From positions 23,662 to 87,661 of the forward strand of contig NZ_LMKE01000006.1 in the NCBI RefSeq assembly GCF_001421245.1: 64,000 nucleotides of DNA. Direction: 5' to 3'. Numbering within the stretch: the first letter of the stretch is position 1; each line of letters begins with the position of its first letter. Below the pieces are notes generated by a model. That model was given only the letters and a program-made list of their open reading frames with translations, was not told where the DNA came from and did not search any database. Both the position numbers and the translations under genes were made by a program. This document shows positions 52,583-61,316 of the stretch, in pieces. Source of the stretch: Sphingomonas sp. Leaf10. GTDB lineage: Bacteria > Pseudomonadota > Alphaproteobacteria > Sphingomonadales > Sphingomonadaceae.

Positions 52583-53281
52583 GTGGCCAAGCTGACCAAG
52601 AAGGCGAAGACCCTCGCCACCGCCGTCGACGCACTGAAGCTGCACGGCATCGACGAAGCGATCGCGCTGGCGAAGACCCATGCGACCGCCAAGTTCGACG
52701 AGACGATCGAAGTCGCGCTGAACCTGGGCGTCGATCCGCGTCACGCCGACCAGATGGTCCGTGGCGTCGTTACCCTGCCCAAGGGCACCGGCAAGACCGT
52801 TCGCGTCGGCGTGTTCGCTCGCGGCGCGAAGGCTGAAGAAGCCACCGCGGCGGGTGCCGATGTCGTCGGTGCTGAAGACCTGATGGACGCGATCCAGGGC
52901 GGCAAGATCGATTTCGATCGCTGCATCGCGACCCCGGACATGATGGGTCTGGTCGGTCGTCTCGGCAAGATCCTGGGTCCGAAGGGCCTGATGCCGAACC
53001 CGAAGCTCGGCACCGTCACGATGAACGTCGCGGCTGCGGTCGAAGCGGCCAAGGGCGGCCAGGTGGAATACCGCGTCGAAAAGGCCGGCATCATCCATTC
53101 GGGCATCGGCAAGGCGTCGTTCTCGGCCGCCGACCTGCGCGAAAACTTCGACGCACTGGTCGACGCGGTGGTGAAGGCCAAGCCGTCGGGCGCCAAGGGC
53201 AAGTATGTCCGCAAGGTCGCGGTCAGCTCGTCGATGGGCCCGGGCATCAAGGTCGACACCACGGAAGTGGCCGGAGCGTAA
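52583..53281 (+). CDS. rplA: 50S ribosomal protein L1
   Basis: This encodes 232 residues from GTG 52583, four bases after rplK. Motifs include [37 protein letters not shown] and [16 protein letters not shown]1 forms the L1 stalk and usually represses the L11-L1 mRNA. Confidence 0.97.
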   Translation: MAKLTKKAKTLATAVDALKLHGIDEAIALAKTHATAKFDETIEVALNLGVDPRHADQMVRGVVTLPKGTGKTVRVGVFARGAKAEEATAAGADVVGAEDLMDAIQGGKIDFDRCIATPDMMGLVGRLGKILGPKGLMPNPKLGTVTMNVAAAVEAAKGGQVEYRVEKAGIIHSGIGKASFSAADLRENFDALVDAVVKAKPSGAKGKYVRKVAVSSSMGPGIKVDTTEVAGA

Positions 53282-53324
53282 GCTCCGGGCCGCACCGCTT
53301 TAGCATGAGCTAAAACGGAGACGG

Positions 53325-53394
53325 CTGTCGACCGGCCGGCGGAAGCGTAGCTTCCGACCGACGACGCGGGATTTACTCCCGCGTCGGCCGACAG
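53325..53394 (+). ncRNA. Three-way-junction RNA after rplA
   Basis: CTGTCG (53,325-30) pairs with CGACAG (53,389-94). Inside are GGAAGC-GTA-GCTTCC (53,341-55), extended by a stem with a bulged A, and ACGCGGGA-TTTAC-TCCCGCGT (53,364-84). The bulged hairpin matches the element after nusG. rplJ is not downstream. It may be an L10-leader relic or a protein-binding site. Confidence 0.55.
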
Positions 53395-53400
53395 AAAGAA

Positions 53401-53435
53401 GGGGTCGGAGGCTTGGCGCTTCCGGCCCCTTTTTC
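53401..53435 (+). terminator. Terminator of the rplK-rplA operon
   Basis: GGGGTCGGAGG and CTTCCGGCCCC pair across a short loop and are followed by TTTTT. Confidence 0.8.
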
Positions 53436-53530
53436 TTGTGTCACGGCTGGAGCCGGGAGCACCCGACACAATGGATCCCGGCCTTCGCCGGGATGACGAG
53501 GGTGGTAGGAGTAACCTGCCCCACTCCCCA

Positions 53531-54025
53531 TCAGATATTCCCCTGCTCCTCCTCCGGCACGTCGTCGTCCGGCCCGTAATAGAGCTTCGCGCATTCCGTG
53601 CGCAGGCAGCCGCCCTCGATGACGATATCGTCACGATACGCGTCGGCGATGAACGTCAGCGTGTCGATATGGCGGTCCTCGAAATACATCTCGTGGACGT
53701 CGTCACGGCCGGCGCCATAGACAACACGGCCAACCTTCGACCAGATCGACGCCATGGTGCACATCCCGCACGGTTGCAGTGTGGAGTAGAGCGTCGCGCC
53801 GCGCAGTTCCATGTCGCCCTCGCCTTCGCAGGCGCGGCGGATCGCCATCATTTCAGCGTGCGCGGTGGCGTCGGGCAGTTCCTGCGTCTGGTTGGGTTCG
53901 GCCGACAGCACCCGGTCGCCCCGGACGATGATCGATCCCAGCGGCGAGCAGGACGGGTCGTCGCCCTTGGTCCGGGCGATGGCGATCGCCTGCCGCATCC
54001 AGTGTTCGTCTTGTGCGGTGAGCAT
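53531..54025 (-). CDS. Nucleoside (guanine/cytidine-type) deaminase
   Basis: This encodes 164 residues from ATG 54025 with AAGGGA upstream; a TTG two codons earlier is unlikely. Zinc motifs are HAE (ATAHAEMMAI) and PCGMC (LQPCGMCTM). The length and pattern fit guanine deaminase-like or related nucleoside deaminases. Substrate cannot be read from the sequence. Confidence 0.85.
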   Translation of the reverse strand: MLTAQDEHWMRQAIAIARTKGDDPSCSPLGSIIVRGDRVLSAEPNQTQELPDATAHAEMMAIRRACEGEGDMELRGATLYSTLQPCGMCTMASIWSKVGRVVYGAGRDDVHEMYFEDRHIDTLTFIADAYRDDIVIEGGCLRTECAKLYYGPDDDVPEEEQGNI

Positions 54026-54071
54026 CGGCAATTCCCTTCGCGCGGCGTAACGCTTCGGGAACGCGAAAGGG

Positions 54072-55052
54072 TCAGGTGGCGGCGGCGAGGATGTCGTCGC
54101 TCGACGCCGGTCGCACGTTCAGTTGGGCCAGCAGGTCGAGCACCGCATCCCACCAGCGCCAGAAGGCGGTAAGATCGGCGGCGTCACGCACATAGGGGGT
54201 GTGGCCGGGGACGAGGCTGGGCGAGTGATAGGCGAAGTTCAGGACGCGCCCCCCCTCTCCCACCGCCACCCGAACCGCTTCTAGGGCGTCGACCAGCGGC
54301 ATATCCTCGGGCGTCAGCGCGACGCGGTGGAGAAGGCCGAGCCGGGCAAGCACGCCGCGCCCGCGCGGGATACGCCCGGCGCCTTCGTACAATCGCCCGC
54401 CACCGCGTCGCAGCCGGCCGGTAAAGACGGTGGTCAGCGGCAGTTCGACGATGCCGCCATCGGTATGGAACGCGCCATTGCCGATGCCGCGATAGTCCGG
54501 CCCGCCCTGCGCACGATAATCGTAGCGGGCGCGCATTGAGCTATCGAGCCGATAGCCGCGTTCTGCCAGCGACCCCAGCGTCGCCGGTCCCAACCCGTAG
54601 CGGCCGGCGCGATAGACGGTCGGGCGGGTGTCGGTGATCCGGATAAGCGCGTCGGTCAGCCGGTCGAGCTTGGCTGCCTCCAGCATGGGCGGCAGATTGC
54701 CGGCGAAGCTGCTCCGCGCGGTCAGTGCCTCGTCGAACGGCGGATTGACCCACGGGTGGAGCTGCGCGCCGATCGTCGCATGGCCATGCGCCGTAATGTC
54801 GCGTAACGCGTCGATCGCCGCCGGATCGGTCGCGATCGGGTAATCGACCAGATAGCAGCTTTCGACGCCGCGTTCGGCGAAACGGCGATGCGCGTCGGGC
54901 AGTGCGGCGACCGCGCTCACCCCCCAGCCATCATGGCGGAACGGTGCCCGCCAGTCGAATTCTTCTTCGGTATCGACGAAGACGGCGAAACGCGTGCCGA
55001 ACCCCTCGCGCCAGACGACTGGACGGCCATCGGCGGGCCGGAACGGAACCAT
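54072..55052 (-). CDS. Polysaccharide deacetylase family protein
   Basis: This encodes 326 residues. FVDTEEEFDW gives the metal-binding Asp, and IGAQLHPWVNPPF gives the His of the family; YRAGRYGLG and NFAYHSPSL follow. It resembles WalW-type proteins. The target sugar is unknown. Its start overlaps the histidine kinase stop, so the two are co-transcribed. Confidence 0.82.
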   Translation of the reverse strand: MVPFRPADGRPVVWREGFGTRFAVFVDTEEEFDWRAPFRHDGWGVSAVAALPDAHRRFAERGVESCYLVDYPIATDPAAIDALRDITAHGHATIGAQLHPWVNPPFDEALTARSSFAGNLPPMLEAAKLDRLTDALIRITDTRPTVYRAGRYGLGPATLGSLAERGYRLDSSMRARYDYRAQGGPDYRGIGNGAFHTDGGIVELPLTTVFTGRLRRGGGRLYEGAGRIPRGRGVLARLGLLHRVALTPEDMPLVDALEAVRVAVGEGGRVLNFAYHSPSLVPGHTPYVRDAADLTAFWRWWDAVLDLLAQLNVRPASSDDILAAAT

Positions 55053-56728
55053 CAGCGCCGCTGCGCCCGCCCGATTTCCACGACATTGGCGGCGGGCAGC
55101 CGCAGCGTCAGCGTCGCCGATCCGAACACCAGCGTCCCGTCGAGCTCGCGCGCAAGGTTGCGGGCTAAACGGAGCGCGAAGCCGGTGCCGAGCAGCGACA
55201 TATCCTCTTCGCCATCATCGACGTCGAAGACGCTGTCGCCGGGCCATGCGTCGAGCGCCTGCGGCCGGTCGAGCACGATCGCGACATAGCCGTCGCCTTC
55301 CAGGCCGACGCGGACATGGATCGATTCGTCGTGCCCGCCCGCCGAAACCAGCGTCGCGAGCAGGCGCGCGAGCAGGCGTTCGACCGCGCGGCGATCGCCG
55401 GCAACCGCGATGTCGGTCGGCTCGACCTCCAGCAGGGTTCCGCGCAATTCGCACAGCGAGACCAGGTCGGTGGCGATGACGTCGAACAGCGGGCCGAGGG
55501 CCACCCGGTCGTCGCGCAGGTCGAGTGCGTCGCCATCGATCCGCGCGGCAAGGTCGAGATCGTCGATCACCGCAACCAGATCGCGCGAATGGTTGAGGAT
55601 CGCGCCGGCCCGGTCGCGATAGACCGGCAGCACCGGGCCGAGCAGCTCCTGCTGGATCATTTCGGCAAAGCCCGCAATCGCGCCCGCCGGGGTGCGCAGT
55701 TCGTGGACGAGCTGGCGCAGCTGGGCGATGCCGGCGTCGCGGTTCGGCGAGGGTTCGGCGCGTTCGCCATGATAGGGGCGCCGGGCGGTACCGCGATAGC
55801 CGATGAAGCGGCCGGTCGCATGGTCGAACGCGGGCACACCGGACACGAACCATTCGCCGGTCGCGTCACTGTCGCCGCCGATGGTCAGGCGCGCATCGCG
55901 GAACGGCGCGCGCTTGCGAAGCGCCCCGGCGGCGATCGCGTCGAACCGGGCATGGCCGGGCGTCGCGCAGAAATCGAGCGACAGGCCGATCAGCGGCGCG
56001 CGGCTGACGCCGTCGACCCAGCGGATCTGTCCGGTGGCGTCGGCTTCGAAGCGGAAGCTGTCCTGCGGCGCGACCGGCGGCGGCGGGGGCGGCGCGCCAT
56101 CATGGGTGCGCTCGAACGCTTCGATCCGGGCCATGACGTCGGCGATGCGGAATGGGCCGGCGGGATCCGGCTCGGCGACCGGATCGAGAAGCTGTGGTTC
56201 GGGGGCGGGCTGCTGCGCGGCCGGTTGCGGTTCCACCGTGACGGGCGCAGCGACCGGCTCCGCTACCGGAGCCAATGGCGCGACCTGCTCGGCGGGGCGG
56301 TCGTCGGCCAGCACCAGATCGACCGAGCCGAAGCTGTCGAGGGCGCGGTGAACGGCGGGATCGATGTCGCGGCGGTTGCGGACGACGCCGCGCGCGGGCG
56401 GCGACAGGCGCGGTAGCAACGCCTGCCACTGATCGAGCGACAGCGACGCGCTGCGCAGCACCGGCAGCGCCGCCTCGATCACGTCGGTCGCCAGCAGCGC
56501 GACCAGATCGACCGGCGGGCGCGCATATTCGAGGTCGCGGGCGCTGGCGATGCGGACGGTGCGCGGCACATGGTCACGCAGATCGTGCAGCAGGGCGATG
56601 GCGCGCGGATCGGGCGACACCCGTCCACGCCCGATCAGGTCGACCAGTTGCCGCCACACCGACGCGCGCGCGCCCTCGCCCGACAAATCGGCAGCGAGAA
56701 CCGTTTCGAGAGTGTCGTCGAAGTGCAC
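55052..56728 (-). CDS. Sensor histidine kinase with degenerate ATPase domain
   Basis: This encodes 558 residues from GTG 56728. A PAS-like domain (about 235-320) follows a Pro-rich linker. The HisKA site is His342 (VHELRTPAGAIAGFAEMI). In the ATPase domain the N-box (RLLARLLATLVSAG) lacks the usual Asn and the D-x-G-x-G box is not seen, though a GTGFAL box remains. No response regulator is adjacent. It may be a pseudokinase or scaffold. Confidence 0.8.
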   Translation of the reverse strand: MHFDDTLETVLAADLSGEGARASVWRQLVDLIGRGRVSPDPRAIALLHDLRDHVPRTVRIASARDLEYARPPVDLVALLATDVIEAALPVLRSASLSLDQWQALLPRLSPPARGVVRNRRDIDPAVHRALDSFGSVDLVLADDRPAEQVAPLAPVAEPVAAPVTVEPQPAAQQPAPEPQLLDPVAEPDPAGPFRIADVMARIEAFERTHDGAPPPPPPVAPQDSFRFEADATGQIRWVDGVSRAPLIGLSLDFCATPGHARFDAIAAGALRKRAPFRDARLTIGGDSDATGEWFVSGVPAFDHATGRFIGYRGTARRPYHGERAEPSPNRDAGIAQLRQLVHELRTPAGAIAGFAEMIQQELLGPVLPVYRDRAGAILNHSRDLVAVIDDLDLAARIDGDALDLRDDRVALGPLFDVIATDLVSLCELRGTLLEVEPTDIAVAGDRRAVERLLARLLATLVSAGGHDESIHVRVGLEGDGYVAIVLDRPQALDAWPGDSVFDVDDGEEDMSLLGTGFALRLARNLARELDGTLVFGSATLTLRLPAANVVEIGRAQRR

Positions 56729-56906
56729 CAGTCACCCGTGAAAGCGCCCCGCGAAGCCGCGACGCTAAGGAACCCTTAACGAGGAGAAACGCATTCTGAA
56801 ACTGCTCAATTTCGGTACGTCGCAATGTGGGACAATTACGCTTCCGCGCAATTTTGTGATGCTGTAGGCAGGGCTTTCATTCGAACCGAACCACGGACCG
56901 TAACTT

Positions 56907-57374
56907 ATGGCTTTCGATCGTATCGACCGGCAGATCCTGTCGCTGTTGCAGGAGGACGGGCGGATGACGAACGTCGAACTGGCCGAGCGTGTCGGGCTGA
57001 CCGCGCCCCCCTGCCTGCGCCGCGTGCGCGCGCTGGAGGAAGCGGGCGCGATCAAGGGCTATCATGCCGCACTCGATCCGCGGCTGCTGGGCTTCACGAT
57101 CACGGTGTTCGCGCTGGTCAGCCTGAAGAGCCAGGCGGGCAGCGATCTGGCCGCGTTCGAGGCGCATGTCGCGACCATTCCCGAGGTCCGGGAATGCCAT
57201 ATGCTGAACGGCGAGATCGACTTCATCCTCAAGATCGTCGCCGCCGATCTGGAGAGTTTCCAGTCGATGCTGACGACGCAGCTGATTACCGCACCGAATG
57301 TCGCGAGCGTGAAGACATCGCCGACGGTGCGGACGTCGAAGGCATTGCCGGGGATACCGGTGGTTACGGAATAG
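56907..57374 (+). CDS. Lrp/AsnC family transcriptional regulator
   Basis: This encodes 155 residues. The HTH (RIDRQILSLLQEDGRMTNVELAERVGLTAPPCLRRVRALEE) and the RAM ligand domain (VRECHMLNGEIDFILKIVAADLESF) are plain. It is divergent from the histidine kinase across 178 bp. Confidence 0.93.
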   Translation: MAFDRIDRQILSLLQEDGRMTNVELAERVGLTAPPCLRRVRALEEAGAIKGYHAALDPRLLGFTITVFALVSLKSQAGSDLAAFEAHVATIPEVRECHMLNGEIDFILKIVAADLESFQSMLTTQLITAPNVASVKTSPTVRTSKALPGIPVVTE

Positions 57375-57696
57375 GGTTGGAGTGGAGCAGCTTGCGCAGA
57401 ACGCACACCGTTCGTGCTGAGTAGGGGTTGAGCGAAGTCGAAGACCCGTATCGAAGCACTCGCTACGGACGGTCCTTCGATACGCCATTTCGACAGGCTC
57501 AATGGCTACTCAAGACGAACGAACGGGCGGAATGAATGGAGGACCGGGTTAGCAGCAGGACGTGCTGCTATCGAGCCGATGCGAACGGCCCAGATCCGTG
57601 TTAAGAAGCATTCTTCCAGCGCAGGCTGAAATTTTCCTACCCCGCCCTCCTTCCCGTTCGCTTCAAGCATGTCGGGAAGGCGCGGCCCAAACTGAG

Positions 57697-57938
57697 CGTT
57701 CTCGACGGACGCTTCTCGACTTCGCTCGAAGCTGCTCGAACCGAACGGATTTAAGACTTGGCGTTTGGCGTTTTGGAAGCGGGGATGCGGCGTTCGTCCT
57801 AGCCTCGCCTGCCCCCTCCCGTTCACTTCGAGCGCAGGTTCGAGCTTGTCGAGAACCGTAGTCGAGAAGGCAGTGCCACAAGCAACTCGTTCTCGACGGA
57901 CGCTTCTCGACAAGCTCGAAGCTGCTCGAACCGAACGG
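57697..57938. repeat. Pair of about 51-bp direct repeats
   Basis: CGTTCTCGACGGACGCTTCT through CCGAACGG occurs at 57,697-57,748 and again at 57,888-57,938 with only a short difference in the middle. Parts of each are also inverted (TCGAGAA, GTCGAGAAG). They fit a palindrome-based dispersed repeat family. Confidence 0.7.
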
Positions 57939-57969
57939 TTGGGGTTTGGAAAGGTTGAAGGCCAAAACA

Positions 57970-58005
57970 GAAGCGGCCCGAACAGTCGCCTGTCCGGGCC
58001 GCTTC
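57970..58005 (-). terminator. Terminator of the TPR gene
   Basis: GAAGCGGCCCGAACAG and CTGTCCGGGCCGCTTC pair (one mismatch) across TCGC. On the minus strand it is followed by TGTTTTGG. It lies 19 bp after the TPR stop. Confidence 0.8.
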
Positions 58006-58023
58006 GCATCAAACAAGACGCGA

Positions 58024-59322
58024 TCAGTTGTTGCCGACGACCGGGGTCGAGGCGACGATGCGCGGCTGGTCGACGAACAGCGTCCAGAAGGTCGCGATTT
58101 CGCCGCGCGGGCCGCTGGTGACCTTGGCGAACGATGCCTTGGCTTCGGCGGCGTTGCCCGAGCGTGCCTGGGCGATGCCGATACGGGTGTTCACTTCGTC
58201 GGCATCGACGCCACCCTTTTGCAGCGCGAGCTGATACAGTTCGATCGCCTTGGCATTGTTGCCGGTCGCCAGATAGACATTGCCGGCCGCCGCCGCAGCG
58301 CGACCGTTCGCCCCCGCCTTCGCACGGGTTTCGAGCGCGGCGACCGAACCATCGGCCTTGATCTGGGTCTGAGCCGTGCTCTTGATGCCGTTGAACACTG
58401 CTGCCGATGCCGGGATCTTGCCCTGCGCGCGACCTTCGTCGACCAGCGTGACGGTTTCGTACGGCAGGCCGATGTCCTGCGTGACCTGCGTATATTCGCG
58501 ATAGTCGTTCTGGTCGGCCAGCGACTTGGTATCGCGCATCAGGCGCAGCACGTCGACGCGCGCCTGATTGCCGAGCGTCGCGCCATTGTTGTCGGCACGG
58601 TCGCGGAACAGGATCAGCACCTTGCGCCAATTCGCCTGGGTCGGATATTCGGTCAGCTGACGCCGCGCCCACTGACCGGCTTCGGCCGAACGCTTCGACT
58701 TGTACAGCTGCGAGATCATATAGTCGTACCACTGCGACGGCACCGGCTGACCGGCGGCCTTCTTCGCGGCGATGACCTTTTCCATGTTCTGGACGCCGGC
58801 ATCGATATTGCCGCCCTGAATCTCGATCTGGGCGAGGCGCAGGTCGAGATCGGGGTCGTTATAGCCGGCCTGCTGCGCACGCTGGAAGAACTGCTTGGCG
58901 GCGTTGCCCTGCTTCGCGTCGAGCGCGAGGATGCCGCGGTTGAAATACAGACCGCCGCGCTCTTCCGGCTTCAGCTTGGGGCTGGCCAGCAGTTCGTCGA
59001 TCGCGGCGGCGAGCGCCGGGCGGTCGTTCTTGCCCTGTGCGGCCTGCACCTTGGTCTGGGCGAGGAAGAACGCCTCGTCCTGATTGCCGGCGGTCATCGC
59101 GGCCTGCGCGGCGGCGAGCTGCGTGTCGGCGGTGGCGAAATCCTTCGCCTTCACGGCGGCATCGGCGGCGAGGATCGCGGTGCGGAACGCTTCGCTGACC
59201 TGCGGGCCGGCGGGTGCCGCTTCTTCCTTCTTGCGCTTCTGGGCGTCGGCCGGCGGGGCGACGACCAGGGTTGCACCCAGGCCGAGCATGGCGGCGAGGG
59301 CAGCCTTGGAAACGAACGTCAT
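58024..59322 (-). CDS. Exported TPR protein
   Basis: This encodes 432 residues from ATG 59322 with GGGAGAG upstream. A signal peptide (AALAAMLGLGATLVVAPPADAQ) is followed by tetratricopeptide-like helical repeats such as GGLYFNRGILALDAKQGNAAKQFFQRAQQAG. It probably assembles periplasmic or envelope complexes. Partner unknown. Confidence 0.85.
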   Translation of the reverse strand: MTFVSKAALAAMLGLGATLVVAPPADAQKRKKEEAAPAGPQVSEAFRTAILAADAAVKAKDFATADTQLAAAQAAMTAGNQDEAFFLAQTKVQAAQGKNDRPALAAAIDELLASPKLKPEERGGLYFNRGILALDAKQGNAAKQFFQRAQQAGYNDPDLDLRLAQIEIQGGNIDAGVQNMEKVIAAKKAAGQPVPSQWYDYMISQLYKSKRSAEAGQWARRQLTEYPTQANWRKVLILFRDRADNNGATLGNQARVDVLRLMRDTKSLADQNDYREYTQVTQDIGLPYETVTLVDEGRAQGKIPASAAVFNGIKSTAQTQIKADGSVAALETRAKAGANGRAAAAAGNVYLATGNNAKAIELYQLALQKGGVDADEVNTRIGIAQARSGNAAEAKASFAKVTSGPRGEIATFWTLFVDQPRIVASTPVVGNN

Positions 59323-59511
59323 GCCGTGATCTCTCCCGAAAACTGGTGCCGGAACAACGCCCGGCAGGCGTCGCTCCTCTAGGTCCTGTGACGCATCCGC
59401 ACAAGCGGGCGCGCGCGTCGTCCGATGGCGGACACCGCGTGAACGCGCGTTGAACGGTTCGGCTCCATTACGCGCTTTGACGAGAGAGAAACAGAAAGAT
59501 AGGCGGCGGCA

Positions 59512-60267
59512 ATGATCGCCATTCTCTCTCCCGCCAAGACGCTTGATTACGACAGCCCCCTGCCCGCCATACCGCAGCACAGCATGCCGCGATTCCCCGA
59601 ACCGACCGGGCAGATCGCGCGCGGGGCGGCACGGCTGGGGGCGGCAAAGCTGGCGACACTGATGAAGATTTCGCCCAAGCTCGCCGAATTGAACGCGCGG
59701 CGCTATCGCGAGTTCGACGATGCGCCGGAACGGCCGGCGCTGCTTGCCTTTGCCGGCGACGTCTATACCGGGTTCGATGCCAAGTCGCTGGAGGAGCCGG
59801 GCTTTGCGTTCGCGCAGGATCATGTGCGGATCCTGTCGGGACTGTACGGGCTGTTGCGGCCGCTGGATGCGATCCGCCCCTATCGGCTCGAAATGGGGAC
59901 GCGCTGGGCGCCGGGGCGGGCGAGCGACCTCTATGGTTTCTGGGGGACGCGCATCGCGGCGCTGCTGGCCGAGGATGTGGCGGCGAGCGGTGACGGCGTG
60001 GTGCTGAACCTTGCCAGCCAGGAATATTGGCATGCGGTGGCGGGGAAGCTGCCCGATGGCGTGCGGGTCGTCGACGTCGATTTCCGCGAGAACGGGCCGG
60101 AGGGGCCACGCTTCGTCAGCTTCCATGCCAAGCGGGCACGCGGCATGATGGCGCGCTGGATGTGCGAACACCGCGTGACCGATATCGATGCGATGCAGGG
60201 GTTCGACAGCGATGGTTATCGCTTTGCCGGCGCCGAGGGGGACCGCTGGACGTTCGTTCGCGGTTAG
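59512..60267 (+). CDS. yaaA: Peroxide stress protein YaaA
   Basis: This encodes 251 residues with the DUF328 motifs MIAILSPAKTLD, AFAGDVYTGFDA, LSGLYGLLRPLDAI, NLASQEYW and FHAKRARG. YaaA lowers free iron under peroxide stress. Confidence 0.95.
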   Translation: MIAILSPAKTLDYDSPLPAIPQHSMPRFPEPTGQIARGAARLGAAKLATLMKISPKLAELNARRYREFDDAPERPALLAFAGDVYTGFDAKSLEEPGFAFAQDHVRILSGLYGLLRPLDAIRPYRLEMGTRWAPGRASDLYGFWGTRIAALLAEDVAASGDGVVLNLASQEYWHAVAGKLPDGVRVVDVDFRENGPEGPRFVSFHAKRARGMMARWMCEHRVTDIDAMQGFDSDGYRFAGAEGDRWTFVRG

Positions 60268-60452
60268 GTGAACAGCGACAACAGCGCCAGCACCACCGAC
60301 GACCCGGCGAGCGGGCCGATGAACATGACCAGCAGGAAGACGGCGATCGTGCCGATCATTACCCGTTCCTGCGGCCGGGTCAGCCGGGCGGGCTGCTCGG
60401 GCGGTTCGTAGCCATCGGGTGGTGGCGGCCAGGCGTTGGAGTCGTAGAACAT
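60264..60452 (-). CDS. Small membrane protein
   Basis: This encodes 62 residues from ATG 60452 with GGGAGGGG upstream. A Pro-rich N-terminus (NAWPPPPDGYEPPEQP) leads to one or two TM segments (MIGTIAVFLLVMFIGPLAG). Its stop overlaps the yaaA stop on the other strand. Function unknown. Confidence 0.65.
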   Translation of the reverse strand: MFYDSNAWPPPPDGYEPPEQPARLTRPQERVMIGTIAVFLLVMFIGPLAGSSVVLALLSLFT

Positions 60453-60463
60453 CGCCCCTCCCT

Positions 60464-60625
60464 TCAACGACGCGCCGCGACGACGATCGCCGCGCTTGAC
60501 AACAGGATCGCGGAAACCAGCGCGCCGACCGACAACAGCCCGGTCGGAGTCACCGACACTTCGGCCTTCAACCGCAGTTTGCGGCCGGCACGCAGGGTCA
60601 GGGCGGCGTGATTTGGAACGGTCAT
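60464..60625 (-). CDS. Small membrane protein
   Basis: This encodes 53 residues from ATG 60625. A basic N-terminus precedes one TM helix (LLSVGALVSAILLSSAAIVV). It lies 11 bp upstream of the previous small gene. Function unknown. Confidence 0.5.
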   Translation of the reverse strand: MTVPNHAALTLRAGRKLRLKAEVSVTPTGLLSVGALVSAILLSSAAIVVAARR

Positions 60626-60653
60626 CAGCCCCACAACGCCGCAAGCGCGATTG

Positions 60654-61034
60654 CTATCCCGCTGCGATCGGAAGCGTTTTGCCGATCGTGCGGTCCAGCC
60701 CACGCGCAGCGACGATGTCGAGCAGCGTCGCGCCGATGACGAAGGCGATCGATCCCCAGATCGCGCGGTTCCGGGGTGAGGATCGGGCGGCAAGCGCGAG
60801 CGCGGTCAGGTCCATCGCGTCGCCCGCGACCCGGTTCCAGACATTGGTGGCGACCGACGGAGCAGCGATCAGATTGGCACCGGCAAGCAGTTCGCGGGCG
60901 CCGAAGCCGTTGACCAGCCCCTCATGCCCGTCGGCATCGAGCGCAGTGGTGACGCGTTTGGCGTCGAGCAATTCGACGGCGCCGAGCGCGATCGAAAAGA
61001 GGCCGAGGCGGAAGCCAAGCTTGCGATAGTCCAT
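60654..61034 (-). CDS. Hypothetical membrane protein
   Basis: This encodes 126 residues with three hydrophobic helices and the pattern GLFSIALGAVELLDAKRV, GARELLAGANLI. It resembles small membrane proteins found beside cyclase/dehydrase genes. Function unknown. Confidence 0.7.
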   Translation of the reverse strand: MDYRKLGFRLGLFSIALGAVELLDAKRVTTALDADGHEGLVNGFGARELLAGANLIAAPSVATNVWNRVAGDAMDLTALALAARSSPRNRAIWGSIAFVIGATLLDIVAARGLDRTIGKTLPIAAG

Positions 61035-61108
61035 GATCGTCCCTTCGCCGGCGATTGCGTTGGGAACGGTGGGGTACTCGGGCAGATTCCGAGAAAGTCC
61101 CTAACTTA

Positions 61109-61133
61109 CAGCAGGTTACATCTTCACCTGCTG
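61109..61133. repeat. Hairpin in the yaaA-side/pckA interval
   Basis: CAGCAGGT and ACCTGCTG pair across nine bases. No T-run follows. The rest of 61,035-61,270 shows no gene. Confidence 0.4.
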
Positions 61134-61274
61134 ATAAATTGCCATGATCTAGGGCGTAATTCCAGCGCAGGCCGGGGTCTCATAAGAGGTTCTTGTCACA
61201 TCCCATTACCGCGATATCCCAACCTTCGCCCGGATGACGTACGTGGCGGGGACGCCTGCGAAACGCCGATAAAG

Positions 61275-61301
61275 GCGCCCCCGCTTGCGTGGCGGGGGCG
61301 C
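61275..61301 (-). terminator. Terminator of pckA
   Basis: GCGCCCCCGC and GCGGGGGCGC form a perfect ten-pair stem with a seven-base loop. On the minus strand it is followed by CTTTAT. It lies 16 bp after the pckA stop. Confidence 0.8.
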
Positions 61302-61316
61302 TCCCTCTCCTACCCC

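Larger units (their letters stand above)
57375..58023. other. Gene-free interval with repeats
   Basis: I see no credible gene here. The stretch holds many TTCGAC/GTCGAA and CTCGAA/TTCGAG words, a pair of 51-52 bp direct repeats and a terminator hairpin for the TPR gene. It looks like an accumulation of dispersed chromosomal repeat units. Confidence 0.6.
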
